Below the pieces are notes generated by a model. The model had not been told where the DNA came from. It was given only the letters and a program-made list of their open reading frames with translations, and ran no database searches. A stretch of DNA of 41,107 nucleotides from an uncultured Deferribacteres bacterium (GTDB lineage Bacteria > Zhuqueibacterota > JdFR-76 > DREG01): positions 1 to 41,107 of the forward strand of contig CAJVYQ010000047.1 of assembly GCA_913009825.1 (NCBI GenBank), given 5' to 3'. Positions 15,607 through 25,202 of this stretch are shown in pieces (position 1 is the stretch's first letter; each line of letters opens with the position of its first letter). A program made the position numbers and the translations under genes.

Positions 15607-18600
15607 TTATACTTTCCGCAACTGATCCAGCACAGAATACACACAGGGGATCACCGCAAGGGTTAAAACAGTGGAGGTAATCAAACCGCCAATTACAGCC
15701 AGTGCCATGGGTGCCCGCAGCGCCGCACCTTCGCCAAAGCCAAAAGTAAGCGGCAGCAGCGCTAAAATGGTTGTCAGACTGGTCATGATAATCGGGCGGA
15801 TTCTTCTTTGTCCCGCTTCAATAATAGCATCACGCCGTGACAGGCCTTCCTGCTTCAACCGGTTGATGGCATCCACCAAAATGATGGAATCATTAACCGC
15901 AATTCCCGCCAGCATGATGATGCCGATATAGGCCATGATGTTGAACGTTTGCCCCAGTACAAAAAAGATTAAGATAGCCCCAACACCTGCCAGCGGAATC
16001 GTCAGCAAAATAGTGAAGGGGTGGATCAACGATTCGAACTGCGAAGCCAGCACCATATAAACCAGGATGATGGAAAGAATAAGAGCGAATTTAAGATTAT
16101 GGAACGCATCTTCCCGTTTTTGTTCTTCACCGGTTATGGCCAGTTTGTAATTGGGCGGCAGATCAATTTTGGCTAATTTTTGCCGGATCTCTCCGATCAC
16201 ATGGTCAAACGGTTTGTCACTTTTCAGGTGAGCCGTTACGCGACCAATGCGGGTCTGATTCCGGCGATTAATCTCTTTCGGCGCATTTTCCATGCGGATG
16301 GTAGCTACTTCATCGAGGCGGACCTTCTGATTGCCTACGATGAAAAAGATGTCATTTAATCTATTTAAACTGACTTTGGGCAATTTGATGGTGATATCCT
16401 GCATTTCACCTTCCGTTTCCCATTGTCCGGCATCTCGTCCCATCAATTGATTCCGCAACTGGGTGCTGATCTGATTGACGTTGATATTATAAATACCGGC
16501 ACGCAGCCGGTCGATGACCACATCCACTTCCGGGCGGCCGTTCTCAAAACTGGTTTTGATATTGATCAGATCGCTGACGGAATCCAGTTGTTGTTTAATT
16601 TGTTGGGTTAACTGCTCCAATTGACCAAGGTCTTCGCCCCTCACTTCCACACTGACAGGAGCGGCTTCGGTTCCCAGGGTGGTCTGCAGAGCGGATTGTT
16701 CCTGGATGAATTGGGTCTCCAAACCGGGGATATCGGAAAGAGTGGCGCTTAACGAAGTGATCACTTGATCGGAAGAAAGCTTGTGCTCCGGTTTGAGGAT
16801 AATCTTCATGGTTGCTGTATTTTCACCCTCAAAAATGGAATTTTGTTCAGAACCGATGCCTGTTTCCGGGCCGATATGGCTGTAAATAGTTTCAATATCA
16901 TCTCCCAAAATAGACCGGGTAATCGTTTCGATATCCTCCACCGTTTTTTCGGTGCGGTACAATTCCGTACCTTCCGGCAGACGGATTTCCAGGGAAAACT
17001 CCCCCAGGTCGGTTTTGGGAATAAATTCGCTGCCGATAACAGGGATTAACAGGATGGATATGGCCACCAAAGCAGCGCCGCTGCCGATAACCAGCCAACG
17101 CCGGTCTAATATCTTCGCTAACAACTTGCCGTACCAGCTAAAGCGGATCGATTTGGGCTGTTGAGCAGCCGGCGCATTTTTCAGGATGCGGACACTCAAC
17201 ATGGGGATGACCAAAATAGCGACAACAAGGGAGGAAAGCAGGGAAAAGGCAACAGTCCAAGCTTGATCTTTAAACAGCTCCCCCGCGGTACCATGCAAAT
17301 AAACGATGGGCAAAAACACTACAATCGTTGTAAGCGTAGAGGCGGTAATGGCTCCCCCAACTTGTGCAGTGCCTTTGATGGACGCTTCTTTCAAACTATC
17401 TCCCGCTTCCAGGTTGCGAAATATATTTTCCATCACCACAATGGCATTGTCAACCAGCATACCGGCGCCCAGCGCCAGCCCCCCCAACGTCATGATGTTT
17501 AAGGTTAATCCGTTAAAATACATCAAATTGAAAGTTGCAACAATGGAGATGGGAATGGCAAGGCCGATGATGGTTGTCGTCCCAATCCGGCGCAGAAAAA
17601 CATACAAAACAATGACCGCTAAAATAATACCGATCAGTGCGCTCTGTTTTACTTCATTGATGGCGTTTGTGATGAATGCACCCTGATTTTGAATCACCTG
17701 TAAATTGTAACCGGGTAAGGCTTTGCGTAAATTGTCCAATTCTTTCTGTAAATCATTTACAGCCTGAACCGTGTTGAATTTGGTCTCTTTATAAATGGAT
17801 AAACCGAGGCAGCGTTTTTTATCGATCCGCACGATATTTTCCGGATCTTTGTTGCGGAAATGGATATCCGCCACGTTTTTCAGATAAACAGGAACACGTT
17901 CCGTGACCGACACTTGCTGTGAACTGCCGGCCGGCTGGGTTTCCTGCTTGTAGGCAACAATCATATTACCAATATCATCTATCGACTGAAAAACTCCTAC
18001 TCCTTTGATGATGTATTTTAGTCCCATTTCCACAACAGAACCGCCGGAGATATTGCGGTTTAGATTTTGAATCCGGGCTGCAATTTCGTCCGAAGTGAGT
18101 CCGAAGGCTTCAAGCAGATAAGGATCCGTATCGATGACCACTTCCTTCTCTTCCTGGCCGGAAATCTCAACTTCTGCAATTCCTTCCAAACGAATCAGCT
18201 CATTCCGGATATAATTTTCCGCCACTTTGCGCAGTTCATCCATATCCTGAATTTGCGGATTAGATAAACCGATGAGCATAACCGGTGCGGTATTGGGATT
18301 ATGCTGAGTAATCGTTAATTCGTCAATTTCCGAATTCTGACTAGTAGCGGAGAGCGCTTTCTGCAAATCTAAAAAGGCCTCGTCCATATCTGCACTCCAA
18401 CTGTACTCCACCGTGATCTGGGCAGAGCCCACACGGGAGACGGATGAGACCTGCAAAACATGCTTCTGGCGAATGGCCAAAGATTCCATGCCGTCAACAA
18501 ACTGTTTCTCTATCTCCTCAGGCGGCCGCTCGCCGGCTTTCAATTCGACATAAATGCGGGGATTGTTCAAATCCGGCAGCAGGTCTATGCCCAATTTTTG

Positions 18601-18690
18601 AAAGGAGATGTAACCTAACAACAGAACCGCAAGCACAAGCATTAAAACGGTAATCGGATAGTTAACGGAGAATTCTGTAATTTTTCTCAT
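15607..18690 (-). CDS. RND efflux permease (AcrB/MdtBC-like)
   Basis: A full-length 1027-residue RND permease with twelve expected spans and two large periplasmic porter regions. Proton-relay landmarks are GMLVDNAIVVMENIF in TM4 and GIAVNDSIILVDAI in TM10; the Asp is kept and the usual Lys of AcrB is replaced by Asn-Asp, common in this wider family. Inner membrane, drug or lipophile export with an MFP and a TolC protein, both encoded immediately upstream on the same strand. The next gene encodes a second RND domain, so a mixed trimer as in MdtB/MdtC is a reasonable inference. Substrate cannot be told. Confidence 0.93.
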   Translation of the reverse strand: MRKITEFSVNYPITVLMLVLAVLLLGYISFQKLGIDLLPDLNNPRIYVELKAGERPPEEIEKQFVDGMESLAIRQKHVLQVSSVSRVGSAQITVEYSWSADMDEAFLDLQKALSATSQNSEIDELTITQHNPNTAPVMLIGLSNPQIQDMDELRKVAENYIRNELIRLEGIAEVEISGQEEKEVVIDTDPYLLEAFGLTSDEIAARIQNLNRNISGGSVVEMGLKYIIKGVGVFQSIDDIGNMIVAYKQETQPAGSSQQVSVTERVPVYLKNVADIHFRNKDPENIVRIDKKRCLGLSIYKETKFNTVQAVNDLQKELDNLRKALPGYNLQVIQNQGAFITNAINEVKQSALIGIILAVIVLYVFLRRIGTTTIIGLAIPISIVATFNLMYFNGLTLNIMTLGGLALGAGMLVDNAIVVMENIFRNLEAGDSLKEASIKGTAQVGGAITASTLTTIVVFLPIVYLHGTAGELFKDQAWTVAFSLLSSLVVAILVIPMLSVRILKNAPAAQQPKSIRFSWYGKLLAKILDRRWLVIGSGAALVAISILLIPVIGSEFIPKTDLGEFSLEIRLPEGTELYRTEKTVEDIETITRSILGDDIETIYSHIGPETGIGSEQNSIFEGENTATMKIILKPEHKLSSDQVITSLSATLSDIPGLETQFIQEQSALQTTLGTEAAPVSVEVRGEDLGQLEQLTQQIKQQLDSVSDLINIKTSFENGRPEVDVVIDRLRAGIYNINVNQISTQLRNQLMGRDAGQWETEGEMQDITIKLPKVSLNRLNDIFFIVGNQKVRLDEVATIRMENAPKEINRRNQTRIGRVTAHLKSDKPFDHVIGEIRQKLAKIDLPPNYKLAITGEEQKREDAFHNLKFALILSIILVYMVLASQFESLIHPFTILLTIPLAGVGAILIFFVLGQTFNIMAYIGIIMLAGIAVNDSIILVDAINRLKQEGLSRRDAIIEAGQRRIRPIIMTSLTTILALLPLTFGFGEGAALRAPMALAVIGGLITSTVLTLAVIPCVYSVLDQLRKV

Positions 18691-18823
18691 CGAAATTCAT
18701 TCTTATTTTAAAGTTAAACTCTTTTTTGCTTATTTATTTGTGTAATCATAGAACAGAGGGGAAATGCCTGAAACATGGTTCAATGCCCGCTATTCCAAAA
18801 GCTCTTTGCCTTTTGTTCCCGAA

Positions 18824-19897
18824 TCATCTGATAATTTTCACTTTAGAACGATTTCGCAGTGTCTCAAAACCTTTAACCACCAGCCGGTCGTTGGCCTTTA
18901 AACCCTGTACCACTTCTACTTCATCCGGGTTTTCCAGGCCGGTTGAGATGATCCGTTCCCGCGCCACGCCTCTTTCGACAATGAATACGGATTTACCGCG
19001 CCGTTTTGACAAAATAATATCTTTGGGAATAACCAGGGCGCTGTCTCTGCGGGCAACAATTATTTCCGCTTTTACAAACATGCCCGGACGCATGATTAAT
19101 TTTGGATTGGCAATTTCGATGTAGGCCAGAAAGGAGCGTGTATCCGGATTGATTGCCGGGGAAACCTGCGTGATGAAACCGTTTAATGTATCATTGGCCA
19201 AAGAATAATTCATCAAACGAACCGGCTGTCCGGTTTTCATTTTGCCCAAATCCTTGCCCGGAAGATTGATATCCAAATAAAGCTTGCTGTAATTCATTAT
19301 TTGTGCCATGGACATGTTGGTGCTGATTTTCACACCGGGCGTGTAATAAGGTAATTCGACAATTACACCATTGAAAGGGACGATAATTTTTAGCTTGGCC
19401 AATTGAAGAAGAGAATAATCATAATTGTATTGGGCATCTTTATAAGCTTTCTGGGAATTTATCAATTCCCGCAAGGTTACACCCCCTTTTTTGTAGAGGG
19501 ATTGCTGTTTCTCATATTCCCTTTTCGAAATATCCAGGTTCAGCTTTTGTGATTCAATTTTTATGTTGTTCTCCAACTCCGGATTGTCGAGGCGGATAAT
19601 TTCCCGGCCTTTTTTAACAAAATCACCCAGGGCAAACGGCTTACCGGTAGTTTTGTTTATCAATAGATAATAATACCCGGCGGTTTCCGAATTTAGTGTT
19701 GCCTCTTCCATAGCATTTACGGTTCCGGTTGTCGTAACAAATTCTTCCATGGGCTTTGGTTTGACCTCTTCAACGGAAACAGGAATGGAGATATCTGTTG
19801 CTACATTCGTATCCTGACCGCCACAGCCGATTAAAAACAGGCCAATTAACAACAAAAAATGTCTGCGTTTCACTATGAACTCCTTAATATTAATCAT
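18824..19897 (-). CDS. Efflux periplasmic adaptor lipoprotein (membrane fusion protein)
   Basis: An RND-type adaptor of about 357 residues. A lipobox LIGC follows KRRHFLLLIGLF, so the mature protein is a lipid-anchored periplasmic adaptor. The barrel-sandwich half-motifs flank a short helical hairpin (NIKIESQKLNLDISKREYEK ... AQYNYDYSLLQLAKLK). They are followed by IVPFNGVIVELPYYTPG, then beta-barrel and membrane-proximal domains ending VVKGFETLRNRSKVKI. Two starts are plausible: ATG 19897 behind AGGAG, or GTG 19873 behind AAGGAG, which gives a shorter, more typical signal peptide. It joins the RND permease and the TolC-like protein encoded on either side. Confidence 0.9.
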   Translation of the reverse strand: MINIKEFIVKRRHFLLLIGLFLIGCGGQDTNVATDISIPVSVEEVKPKPMEEFVTTTGTVNAMEEATLNSETAGYYYLLINKTTGKPFALGDFVKKGREIIRLDNPELENNIKIESQKLNLDISKREYEKQQSLYKKGGVTLRELINSQKAYKDAQYNYDYSLLQLAKLKIIVPFNGVIVELPYYTPGVKISTNMSMAQIMNYSKLYLDINLPGKDLGKMKTGQPVRLMNYSLANDTLNGFITQVSPAINPDTRSFLAYIEIANPKLIMRPGMFVKAEIIVARRDSALVIPKDIILSKRRGKSVFIVERGVARERIISTGLENPDEVEVVQGLKANDRLVVKGFETLRNRSKVKIIR

Positions 19898-19929
19898 ATC
19901 CACTCCTAACCCTGATCTTTGTAATATTT

Positions 19930-20064
19930 GTAACAATTTAGTGCTTTCACAATTACCGGGCTGTTATTCCCGAATGCTCTTATCGGTCTGCCTGTTGCAG
20001 GCAGGCCGTTAAAATCATGCGGGAATGACAGCCTGCGCGCCGTTTCAAAGAAGTAAAATGTTAC
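19930..20064. repeat. MITE-like element, family 2 copy B
   Basis: The ends GTAACAATTTAGTGCTTTCA and the inverted ...GAAGTAAAATGTTAC bound 135 bp. The interior, GGGCTGTTATTCCCGAATGC, CTTATCGGTCTGCCTG, CAGGCAGGCCG and ATCATGCGGGAATGACA, matches the element at 9451-9597 nearly base for base. It occupies almost all of the gap between the TolC-like gene and the adaptor gene, so it would be transcribed as a hairpin inside the presumed operon. Confidence 0.75.
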
Positions 20065-20070
20065 GAATTT

Positions 20071-21549
20071 TCATTTATCGATTGAAAGTACCGATCTGTT
20101 TTTTTCAAAATCCCAGAGGGACTGTATTTTCAGATTCAACAATGCTAATTTGTAATTAATCAACGCCTCAACCAATCCCATTTTTTTCTGAGAAAGCTGG
20201 GTTTGGAACAGGTTCAAATCCATACTGGTAAGGTCACCGTTTTTGTAGCGTTCTAAGTTGATATCGTAAGTTAACTGGGCGTTACGAACATTTTGCCGGG
20301 CAATCTCCACCTGATTTTGCAGGTTGATAAGGCTGCGATACGCCTGGCGAATGCCGATGATGATATTGTTTCGTTCATCTTCAAGGGACAATTGCCGGTT
20401 TTTTACCACCGCCTGTGAAGCTTTGATGCGCGATTTTTTTTCACCCCAGTCCCAAAGAGGAATGTCGAAAGAGATGGAAAATCTTTGATTCTTTGTCGGC
20501 GCGTCATAAATATTGCCAAACTGTTCATCCGTGCCGATGATGCCGTAATTCAATGAAACATTTCCTTTGAATTCATTTAGCGCCGATGTTTGTATTAAAT
20601 TATATCGCGCATTTTCAATATCAATTTTCCGTTGCCGTAGTTCCATTCTATATTTCAAGCCATGTTCGATCGCACTATTCAGATCCACTTCCACCGGATG
20701 ATGGGAAATATCGGCAGTAACTTGAATGGAATCGAAAAGAGAAATGCCGACTAAATTTTTGAAATCATCCAGGGCATTTTCCAATGTAACATTTTCATTC
20801 TGGAGTTGAGACTCACTTGTAGCCAGGTTTAATTCGGCCTGGTACAATTCCTCTTTAGCGGCCAGTCCGGCATCCACTTTATTCTTAATGATCCCGTAAC
20901 TTTTTTGCTGATTGTTTCTTTCTTCGATGGCGATGTTTTTACTCATTCTCTGTTTGTACACATTGTAAAAATTTTGTGTTACCGACCTTTCCAAAGCCAG
21001 TTTTTCAATGTCGTAACTAAGCGAGTTGTTTTCCAAATCTAATTCTAACGACCGCAGGTTTATTTTTGTCCGGTTGTAAGTAAAAATGGGCTGCTGAAAA
21101 CTGAGATATAAATTATTATCATAGGTTCTGGACTTGGACGTGCCGAATGGATTGGCGCTGCTTGCATCCCGCCAGCTTAGCCGGTTTATAATTGCAAAGG
21201 TGCCGTCTGTCCATGAAATGGGCTGAGAAATGGTGAACATGCCGTAAGATTGTTTGGTTTGCGTAGTAAACCAGGATGAAAAATCGGTATTAAAAAGGCG
21301 GTCTTTACTGTAATCCACCGGTGTGATAGACAGAGAAAACCGGGACTTCAGTGCTGCCTGCTGTGCTTTCAGAGACTGGCTGCTTCGTTCCAGATTTAAT
21401 TCCACACTGCGAATATCGGGACTGTTCTTGGCCGCAATTTCAAGCGACTGCTCCAGTGTCAGGGATTTCTGGGCATACAATGGTCCCATGCCGAAGGCCA
21501 TCGGGCAGAGTGAAAAAAGATACACGAAAATTCGAATTTTGGCAAACAT
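20071..21549 (-). CDS. TolC-family outer membrane efflux protein
   Basis: A 492-residue outer-membrane factor. A signal peptide ends near LYAQ (about residue 27), followed by SLTLEQSLEIAAKNSPDIRS, the usual start of the first TolC repeat. Two long alpha-hairpin repeats follow, with heptad-like helices (ENNSLSYDIEKLALERSV; NQVEIARQNVRNAQLTYDIN) and short beta segments (YLSFQQPIFTYN; FSISFDIPLWDWGEKKSR). Trimeric outer-membrane channel for the adaptor and RND pumps encoded downstream. GAGGGA precedes the ATG. Family length is normal and nothing is missing. Confidence 0.9.
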   Translation of the reverse strand: MFAKIRIFVYLFSLCPMAFGMGPLYAQKSLTLEQSLEIAAKNSPDIRSVELNLERSSQSLKAQQAALKSRFSLSITPVDYSKDRLFNTDFSSWFTTQTKQSYGMFTISQPISWTDGTFAIINRLSWRDASSANPFGTSKSRTYDNNLYLSFQQPIFTYNRTKINLRSLELDLENNSLSYDIEKLALERSVTQNFYNVYKQRMSKNIAIEERNNQQKSYGIIKNKVDAGLAAKEELYQAELNLATSESQLQNENVTLENALDDFKNLVGISLFDSIQVTADISHHPVEVDLNSAIEHGLKYRMELRQRKIDIENARYNLIQTSALNEFKGNVSLNYGIIGTDEQFGNIYDAPTKNQRFSISFDIPLWDWGEKKSRIKASQAVVKNRQLSLEDERNNIIIGIRQAYRSLINLQNQVEIARQNVRNAQLTYDINLERYKNGDLTSMDLNLFQTQLSQKKMGLVEALINYKLALLNLKIQSLWDFEKNRSVLSIDK

Positions 21550-21577
21550 AGCGAGTCCCTCTTTTTACTTTTTACCT

Positions 21578-21703
21578 AAATTGAGCGATTCTGTACTTAG
21601 GACAACCACGTAAAGAGTGAGATGTCATTCAGTAGGAATCTTGTTAGTTTATTGATAAGGTTTAAAAAGATTCCTTCTGAATGACATGAGAATCGTTCAA
21701 TTT
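21578..21703. repeat. MITE-like element, family 3 copy A
   Basis: AAATTGAGCGATTCT (21578-21592) and AGAATCGTTCAATTT (21689-21703) are inverted repeats with one mismatch. Inside, GTCATTCAG.AGGAATCTT pairs with AAGATTCCTTCTGAATGAC, so nearly the whole 126 bp can fold. It lies between the ABC permease gene and the TolC-like gene. Another copy is at 40348-40476 and solitary ends are at 174 and 35214. Confidence 0.7.
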
Positions 21704-21725
21704 GAATTTTATATGATTGGTCAAT

Positions 21726-24700
21726 TTATTGCCGTTTCACCCACTTCACCGCATCCGCATAAACAATCCGCGCTTTGGATTCATTGGTTAATTCAACTTT
21801 TGCATCACCGGCCGAGATATAATAACTGCCTAAAAACACCCAATCATTTTCGGCATTGCCCATATTCAAAATAGTATCATCCTCACCATCATCGTGATAA
21901 ATTTTAAAATGATACTGCTCGCTCTCCGGTCTCCTTTTTTTATCTCCGCCTCTTCGCATCCAGGGCATGGAAATTTTACTGGCATAATAATAAATATCAT
22001 AGTAACCGCTGGTAGGTATTTTAGCATTCCAGGCTACTTTTTTGCTGCCGTCACCGGAGCGGATGAAGTAGCCTGATTTAACCAACCGTCCGTAAAAATT
22101 GGCATGAATTGTAGCCCGCCATTGTTTCGGTGGACGCCAGAAAGTCAAACCGATATATTTTTTATTATCTTTCGAATTGGAAATTTTAAATAATTTTTTG
22201 ATAAAACTTTCCGAGGTGGTGCTGAAAGTTTCAAATCCGGGATCTTCGTTATCGACAATGATTTCATCGGGCGTTTGCAATTCAACCGGGCTGTCCACGA
22301 TTTTTTCACCATCGAAGAGCTTCACATTTTTAGCCAACTTCAGATCAATAAACATTTTCGTCATAGTGGCCGGAAGATTCCTGGAGATAAATGTATTGAC
22401 CGTCATTACCCGCGGCTGGTAATCAAGAATAATGCCGATCTCTTTATTTTGATTGCCTTCCATATTTATGATCCGTTTCACTTCGTTGTCGCTGCTGCCG
22501 CCCATACCAAAGCGCCCTCTCCCTCCCATACGAAATGAAACCTCCACCAATCCGGCAACGGATTCGATATTGGAAATTTTGAATCGAACCTGATAGCGGG
22601 TACGCTCCCCATCTAAGACCTGGTTTGCTTTGATATCTCCAATCAGGAAACCCGGTAATTTTTTACTGGCATACCAATTTTCAACATAAGGCGTCAGATT
22701 GAAATTAAACTCTTTTTTAAGCGTAGAAATGATTTGGTCTACGTTCAAGGATTTAAAATGATTTTCGGATAAAATTTTCGATAAAAACCCGGGAAATTTC
22801 TCTTCACCCAATCTACTTTGCAGCAGGGTAAAAAGATAGGCGCCCTTCTCTTTGATGATGTCCGGAATCACCTCTTTTTTATCCGGATCTGCCAACAGTT
22901 CCGGCAGACTTTTCTCGCTCAATTCAATATTGGTTTTTTCCTGGGAGGACAATCCTTCGTTAAATCTGAAGCCCATAGATCTTTTCACGCTCACTTTGCT
23001 GCTCAGATAGGATTCCATCGCCACATTAAAAATTGGCCATTTTGGCGCGTCAATATAATTTACAAAAGTAAAATAGTTGGGGAAGATTTTGTAATAAACC
23101 GGTGTTCTCAAACCGACATTTCCCCGGAATCTGTTAAAGCCCTGGCCGCCAAGAAAAGTATCCCGTACAAAACGTTGAAACATATTGCTCTGTATTTCCC
23201 GGGGCGTTTCCACCACATTGCTGCGTTTTTGTCTTCTTTCCTGCCAGGATAAAAACTGTTTAAAATCACCACTTGAAAGTAATATGCCCAATTCGGGCAA
23301 CAAGACCATCTCCGGCTGCACGGTTTCCTGAGCTTCCGTCCAGAAACGCTTGTAACTGAATAATTGAATAGGTGTTTCCACTAAGTTCAAATCGGGATAC
23401 AAATAAGGTAAATCCAGATCAACTTCATAATCTTTTTTATTTTCCCGGATGAGGGCAGCAAGCGTATCGTCTATTTCCGAGAGATACGGAGCAAAATAAT
23501 CGTGGCCCTTTAAAAAATAAACATGATAATCGACGGAATCCACGGAGATGGATTTCTCCACATATTTGCCCGCCACAAGAGACAAGCCGGGAAGCGGGAA
23601 CTCCGGAGCAAATTTGTATTCACCATCCCCGGTTTTCACTGGTTTCCCTTGCGAAACAGGTATCAAACCCGGTTGAGTTTTAACAGTGAGGGAAAATTTT
23701 GTAAAACTCTGCGTATGGATTTCCGGATGTTTGGCACTGTAATTTATCCCTGATTCCGGGTACCAGTTGGCCTCGGGAGATAACAAGAGATAATCCGGTT
23801 CGATAAAACTGTATCTTTTTTGAACTCTAAATAAAAAATAACGAAAGGGTTCTTCCCGTGTTTCCTCATCAACATCCACGTAACAGGCCCGCTCGTCGAT
23901 GGTTCCCCGGTAATCGATCTGCAGAGAATCCAGCATACGGGGGGCAAGCGGCTGTACCGGTTGAATCTCTATGATATGAATATCCCTTTTGAACGGAATC
24001 TGCCCTTTGCTGTTTGAAATTCGATTGATTTTCAGGCCAGGATTCAAGCGGAAAACATATTTTGTAATAGGCCGGTTCGATTCATTTTTGAATAAAAGCC
24101 CGGCGCTGCACGTTATCTCGTTTCCCGAATGGTTCAAAATTAAATCCGTACGGACGGGAGAAACTTTCGCTTCATTGAAGTAGCGATCATCGAGCGTAAT
24201 CATTTTACTGCGGAGTGTTTTCCCGGACGAAAAATTGAGCACATAAACAACGCCGAGACCCAATCCCACTATGATAAAAAGAAAAGCAAGAAAACGCGAA
24301 GCGTTCGTCATCACGACAGATTGAGGCAGACGCTTGATCATCAAAATCGTTAAAAAAATAAAGCCAAGCCCCAGGAAAAAATAGATGCCGCGATGAATCA
24401 GTATATTGGTCAGGTCGCCAAAACCGACAAACTCAGAATACATCAACGGCACATAAAAAGACATATAATCGAGCAAATGATAAAATTTCTGGTTCAAAAA
24501 GAAAACAGTCAGGGCAATATAGCCAAGGAGGACAATAAACGTCACCGGTTGATTTTGAATGGTAACCATGAACAGAAAAGACAAGCCGAAAATAAATACC
24601 AGTGTCGGCAGGCTGATTAGCAAAGGATAAAGAAGGTAAACGCCAAAATTCAAAGCCACATCCGTGAAAAAGATGTTAAAAATCAGAGCGACAAGCAGGA

Positions 24701-25073
24701 CAATCACATTTAACGCCATAAAAACCAACAGGATGCCCAATGTTTTCCCCAAAACATAATCGCTATTAGCCAGCGAACGCATATAAATGACTTCCGTGGT
24801 ATCCAGTTTTTTATCCCGTTTGAGAAAATCGGAAGCAAGGAAAACGGCAATGGCGGCCTGAACCACATTCAACATGAGCAAGTTCATATAAGGAATCGAA
24901 GCCGGAATTCCACGAAACATCCACGGAGAGTGACCGGCTTTTGTTAGAATGCCCACATTAAAGAAGACCAAAATGACAACCGACAGGATGGCAAAAATAC
25001 GAAAGAACCAGCTTCGCAGTAAGGTTTTGGTTTCTATTCTCGCTACATTCCAAATATTATAGAGAGATAACAT
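21726..25073 (-). CDS. ABC permease with degenerate M1-peptidase-like domain and golvesin-like tail
   Basis: A 1115-residue protein. Residues 1 to about 280 hold about seven membrane spans of the ABC-2 type (first span WFFRIFAILSVVILVFFNVG). A large extracytoplasmic region resembles the aminopeptidase-M1 fold found in ABC-permease fusions of Bacteroidota. The zinc motif HExxH expected before the active-site Glu is absent: the region reads TFVNYIDAPKWPIFNVAMES. So hydrolysis is unlikely. The last 110 residues (SGYFIRSGDGSKKVAWNAKI ... IVYADAVKWVKR) resemble the golvesin or xanthan-lyase C-terminal beta-sandwich, a possible carbohydrate-binding module. AAGAGG precedes the ATG. The ABC ATPase encoded just upstream is the obvious partner. 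Confidence 0.8.
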   Translation of the reverse strand: MLSLYNIWNVARIETKTLLRSWFFRIFAILSVVILVFFNVGILTKAGHSPWMFRGIPASIPYMNLLMLNVVQAAIAVFLASDFLKRDKKLDTTEVIYMRSLANSDYVLGKTLGILLVFMALNVIVLLVALIFNIFFTDVALNFGVYLLYPLLISLPTLVFIFGLSFLFMVTIQNQPVTFIVLLGYIALTVFFLNQKFYHLLDYMSFYVPLMYSEFVGFGDLTNILIHRGIYFFLGLGFIFLTILMIKRLPQSVVMTNASRFLAFLFIIVGLGLGVVYVLNFSSGKTLRSKMITLDDRYFNEAKVSPVRTDLILNHSGNEITCSAGLLFKNESNRPITKYVFRLNPGLKINRISNSKGQIPFKRDIHIIEIQPVQPLAPRMLDSLQIDYRGTIDERACYVDVDEETREEPFRYFLFRVQKRYSFIEPDYLLLSPEANWYPESGINYSAKHPEIHTQSFTKFSLTVKTQPGLIPVSQGKPVKTGDGEYKFAPEFPLPGLSLVAGKYVEKSISVDSVDYHVYFLKGHDYFAPYLSEIDDTLAALIRENKKDYEVDLDLPYLYPDLNLVETPIQLFSYKRFWTEAQETVQPEMVLLPELGILLSSGDFKQFLSWQERRQKRSNVVETPREIQSNMFQRFVRDTFLGGQGFNRFRGNVGLRTPVYYKIFPNYFTFVNYIDAPKWPIFNVAMESYLSSKVSVKRSMGFRFNEGLSSQEKTNIELSEKSLPELLADPDKKEVIPDIIKEKGAYLFTLLQSRLGEEKFPGFLSKILSENHFKSLNVDQIISTLKKEFNFNLTPYVENWYASKKLPGFLIGDIKANQVLDGERTRYQVRFKISNIESVAGLVEVSFRMGGRGRFGMGGSSDNEVKRIINMEGNQNKEIGIILDYQPRVMTVNTFISRNLPATMTKMFIDLKLAKNVKLFDGEKIVDSPVELQTPDEIIVDNEDPGFETFSTTSESFIKKLFKISNSKDNKKYIGLTFWRPPKQWRATIHANFYGRLVKSGYFIRSGDGSKKVAWNAKIPTSGYYDIYYYASKISMPWMRRGGDKKRRPESEQYHFKIYHDDGEDDTILNMGNAENDWVFLGSYYISAGDAKVELTNESKARIVYADAVKWVKRQ

Positions 25074-25202
25074 GTAAATAACCTCTTATTATTTTTCGAT
25101 ACAGACATTTAAGATAAACGAACAGGTCCAATATCAGTCCCTGCTTATATCCGTTTACATGGATTCAGTTAAAACTTTCGGTCGCTTCAAATTTTAGTCA
25201 TT

